DNA of 64,000 bases, taken from the NCBI GenBank assembly GCA_028293625.1, contig JAQGOL010000040.1, forward strand, positions 179,694 through 243,693, in the 5' to 3' direction. A program made the translations under genes and the position numbers. Below the pieces are notes generated by a model, which worked only from the letters and a program-made list of their open reading frames with translations, searched no databases and was not told where the DNA came from. Numbering within the stretch: the stretch's first letter is position 1; each line of letters starts with the position of its first letter. Shown here in pieces: positions 63,992 through 64,000 of the stretch. The stretch is from Chthoniobacteraceae bacterium (lineage in GTDB: Bacteria > Verrucomicrobiota > Verrucomicrobiia > Chthoniobacterales > Chthoniobacteraceae).

Positions 63992-64000
63992 CAATAGGAT

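Overview
The window is a bacterial accessory region, GC-rich over most of its length. It is dominated by a decayed but largely complete integrative conjugative element (ICE) or integrated plasmid, flanked and interrupted by defence-type and cargo modules. Gene style and the structured repeats are compatible with Verrucomicrobiota or a related soil/aquatic Gram-negative lineage. No rRNA or housekeeping gene is present to confirm this, so the taxonomy is a weak inference.

Left flank (1-8468, minus strand). A three-gene defence-like block: a giant sacsin/NO VEIN-type GHKL ATPase with a C-terminal DUF3883-like nuclease-fold domain, a DpdA-type DNA-guanine transglycosylase fused to an N-terminal YaaA/DpdC-like domain, and a NurA-like nuclease gene cut by the window edge. 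After a gene-poor gap comes a second three-gene, translationally coupled block (9335-12509): DUF262 ParB-like protein, OLD/AAA15-type ATPase and an unrecognised 319-residue protein.

Conjugation part 1 (13-22.6 kb). A putative DNA-binding protein, wrecked toxin-antitoxin remnants, a MobF relaxase-helicase (minus strand), and on the plus strand a small accessory protein, TraL-like ATPase, TraM-like protein and coupling protein.

Cargo island (22.8-38 kb). It contains exported proteins, an IS5-family element, an IS1380-family transposase and the most unusual part of the window. This is a four-gene operon (34262 to 24038, minus strand) encoding a 2152-residue exported protein, a large ExbB/TolQ/MotA-type channel protein and two ExbD/TolR-like single-span proteins. 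The latter carry an acidic residue (Asp in one, Glu in the other) at the start of their transmembrane helices. It looks like an undescribed ion-driven envelope machine.

Conjugation part 2 (38.2-48.9 kb). A single-ring Clp-type AAA+ ATPase sits divergently from a VirB2-B3-B4-lipoprotein-B5-(35-residue membrane peptide)-B6-B8-B9-B10 operon. No VirB11 or VirB1 was found. A 16-bp palindrome, GCTCCA-N4-TGGAGC, lies 33-35 bp before four start codons (putative DNA-binding gene, relaxase, virB2, lipoprotein) and probably marks a shared control element.

Right cargo (48.8-64 kb). Modules separated by three copies of a structured repeat of about 150 bp: an intact Phd-VapC pair, an orphan colicin-immunity-like gene, an IS630 fragment, VOC proteins, a phosphoesterase, an IRG-like GTPase, dead AbrB-VapC and SWIM-associated genes, and XRE regulators. 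At 61.6 kb lies the 3' end of a tRNA gene, a likely attachment scar. It is followed by a chimeric ORF joining the start of a tyrosine integrase to the end of a RepA-type AAA ATPase, two tandem hairpins and two small genes.
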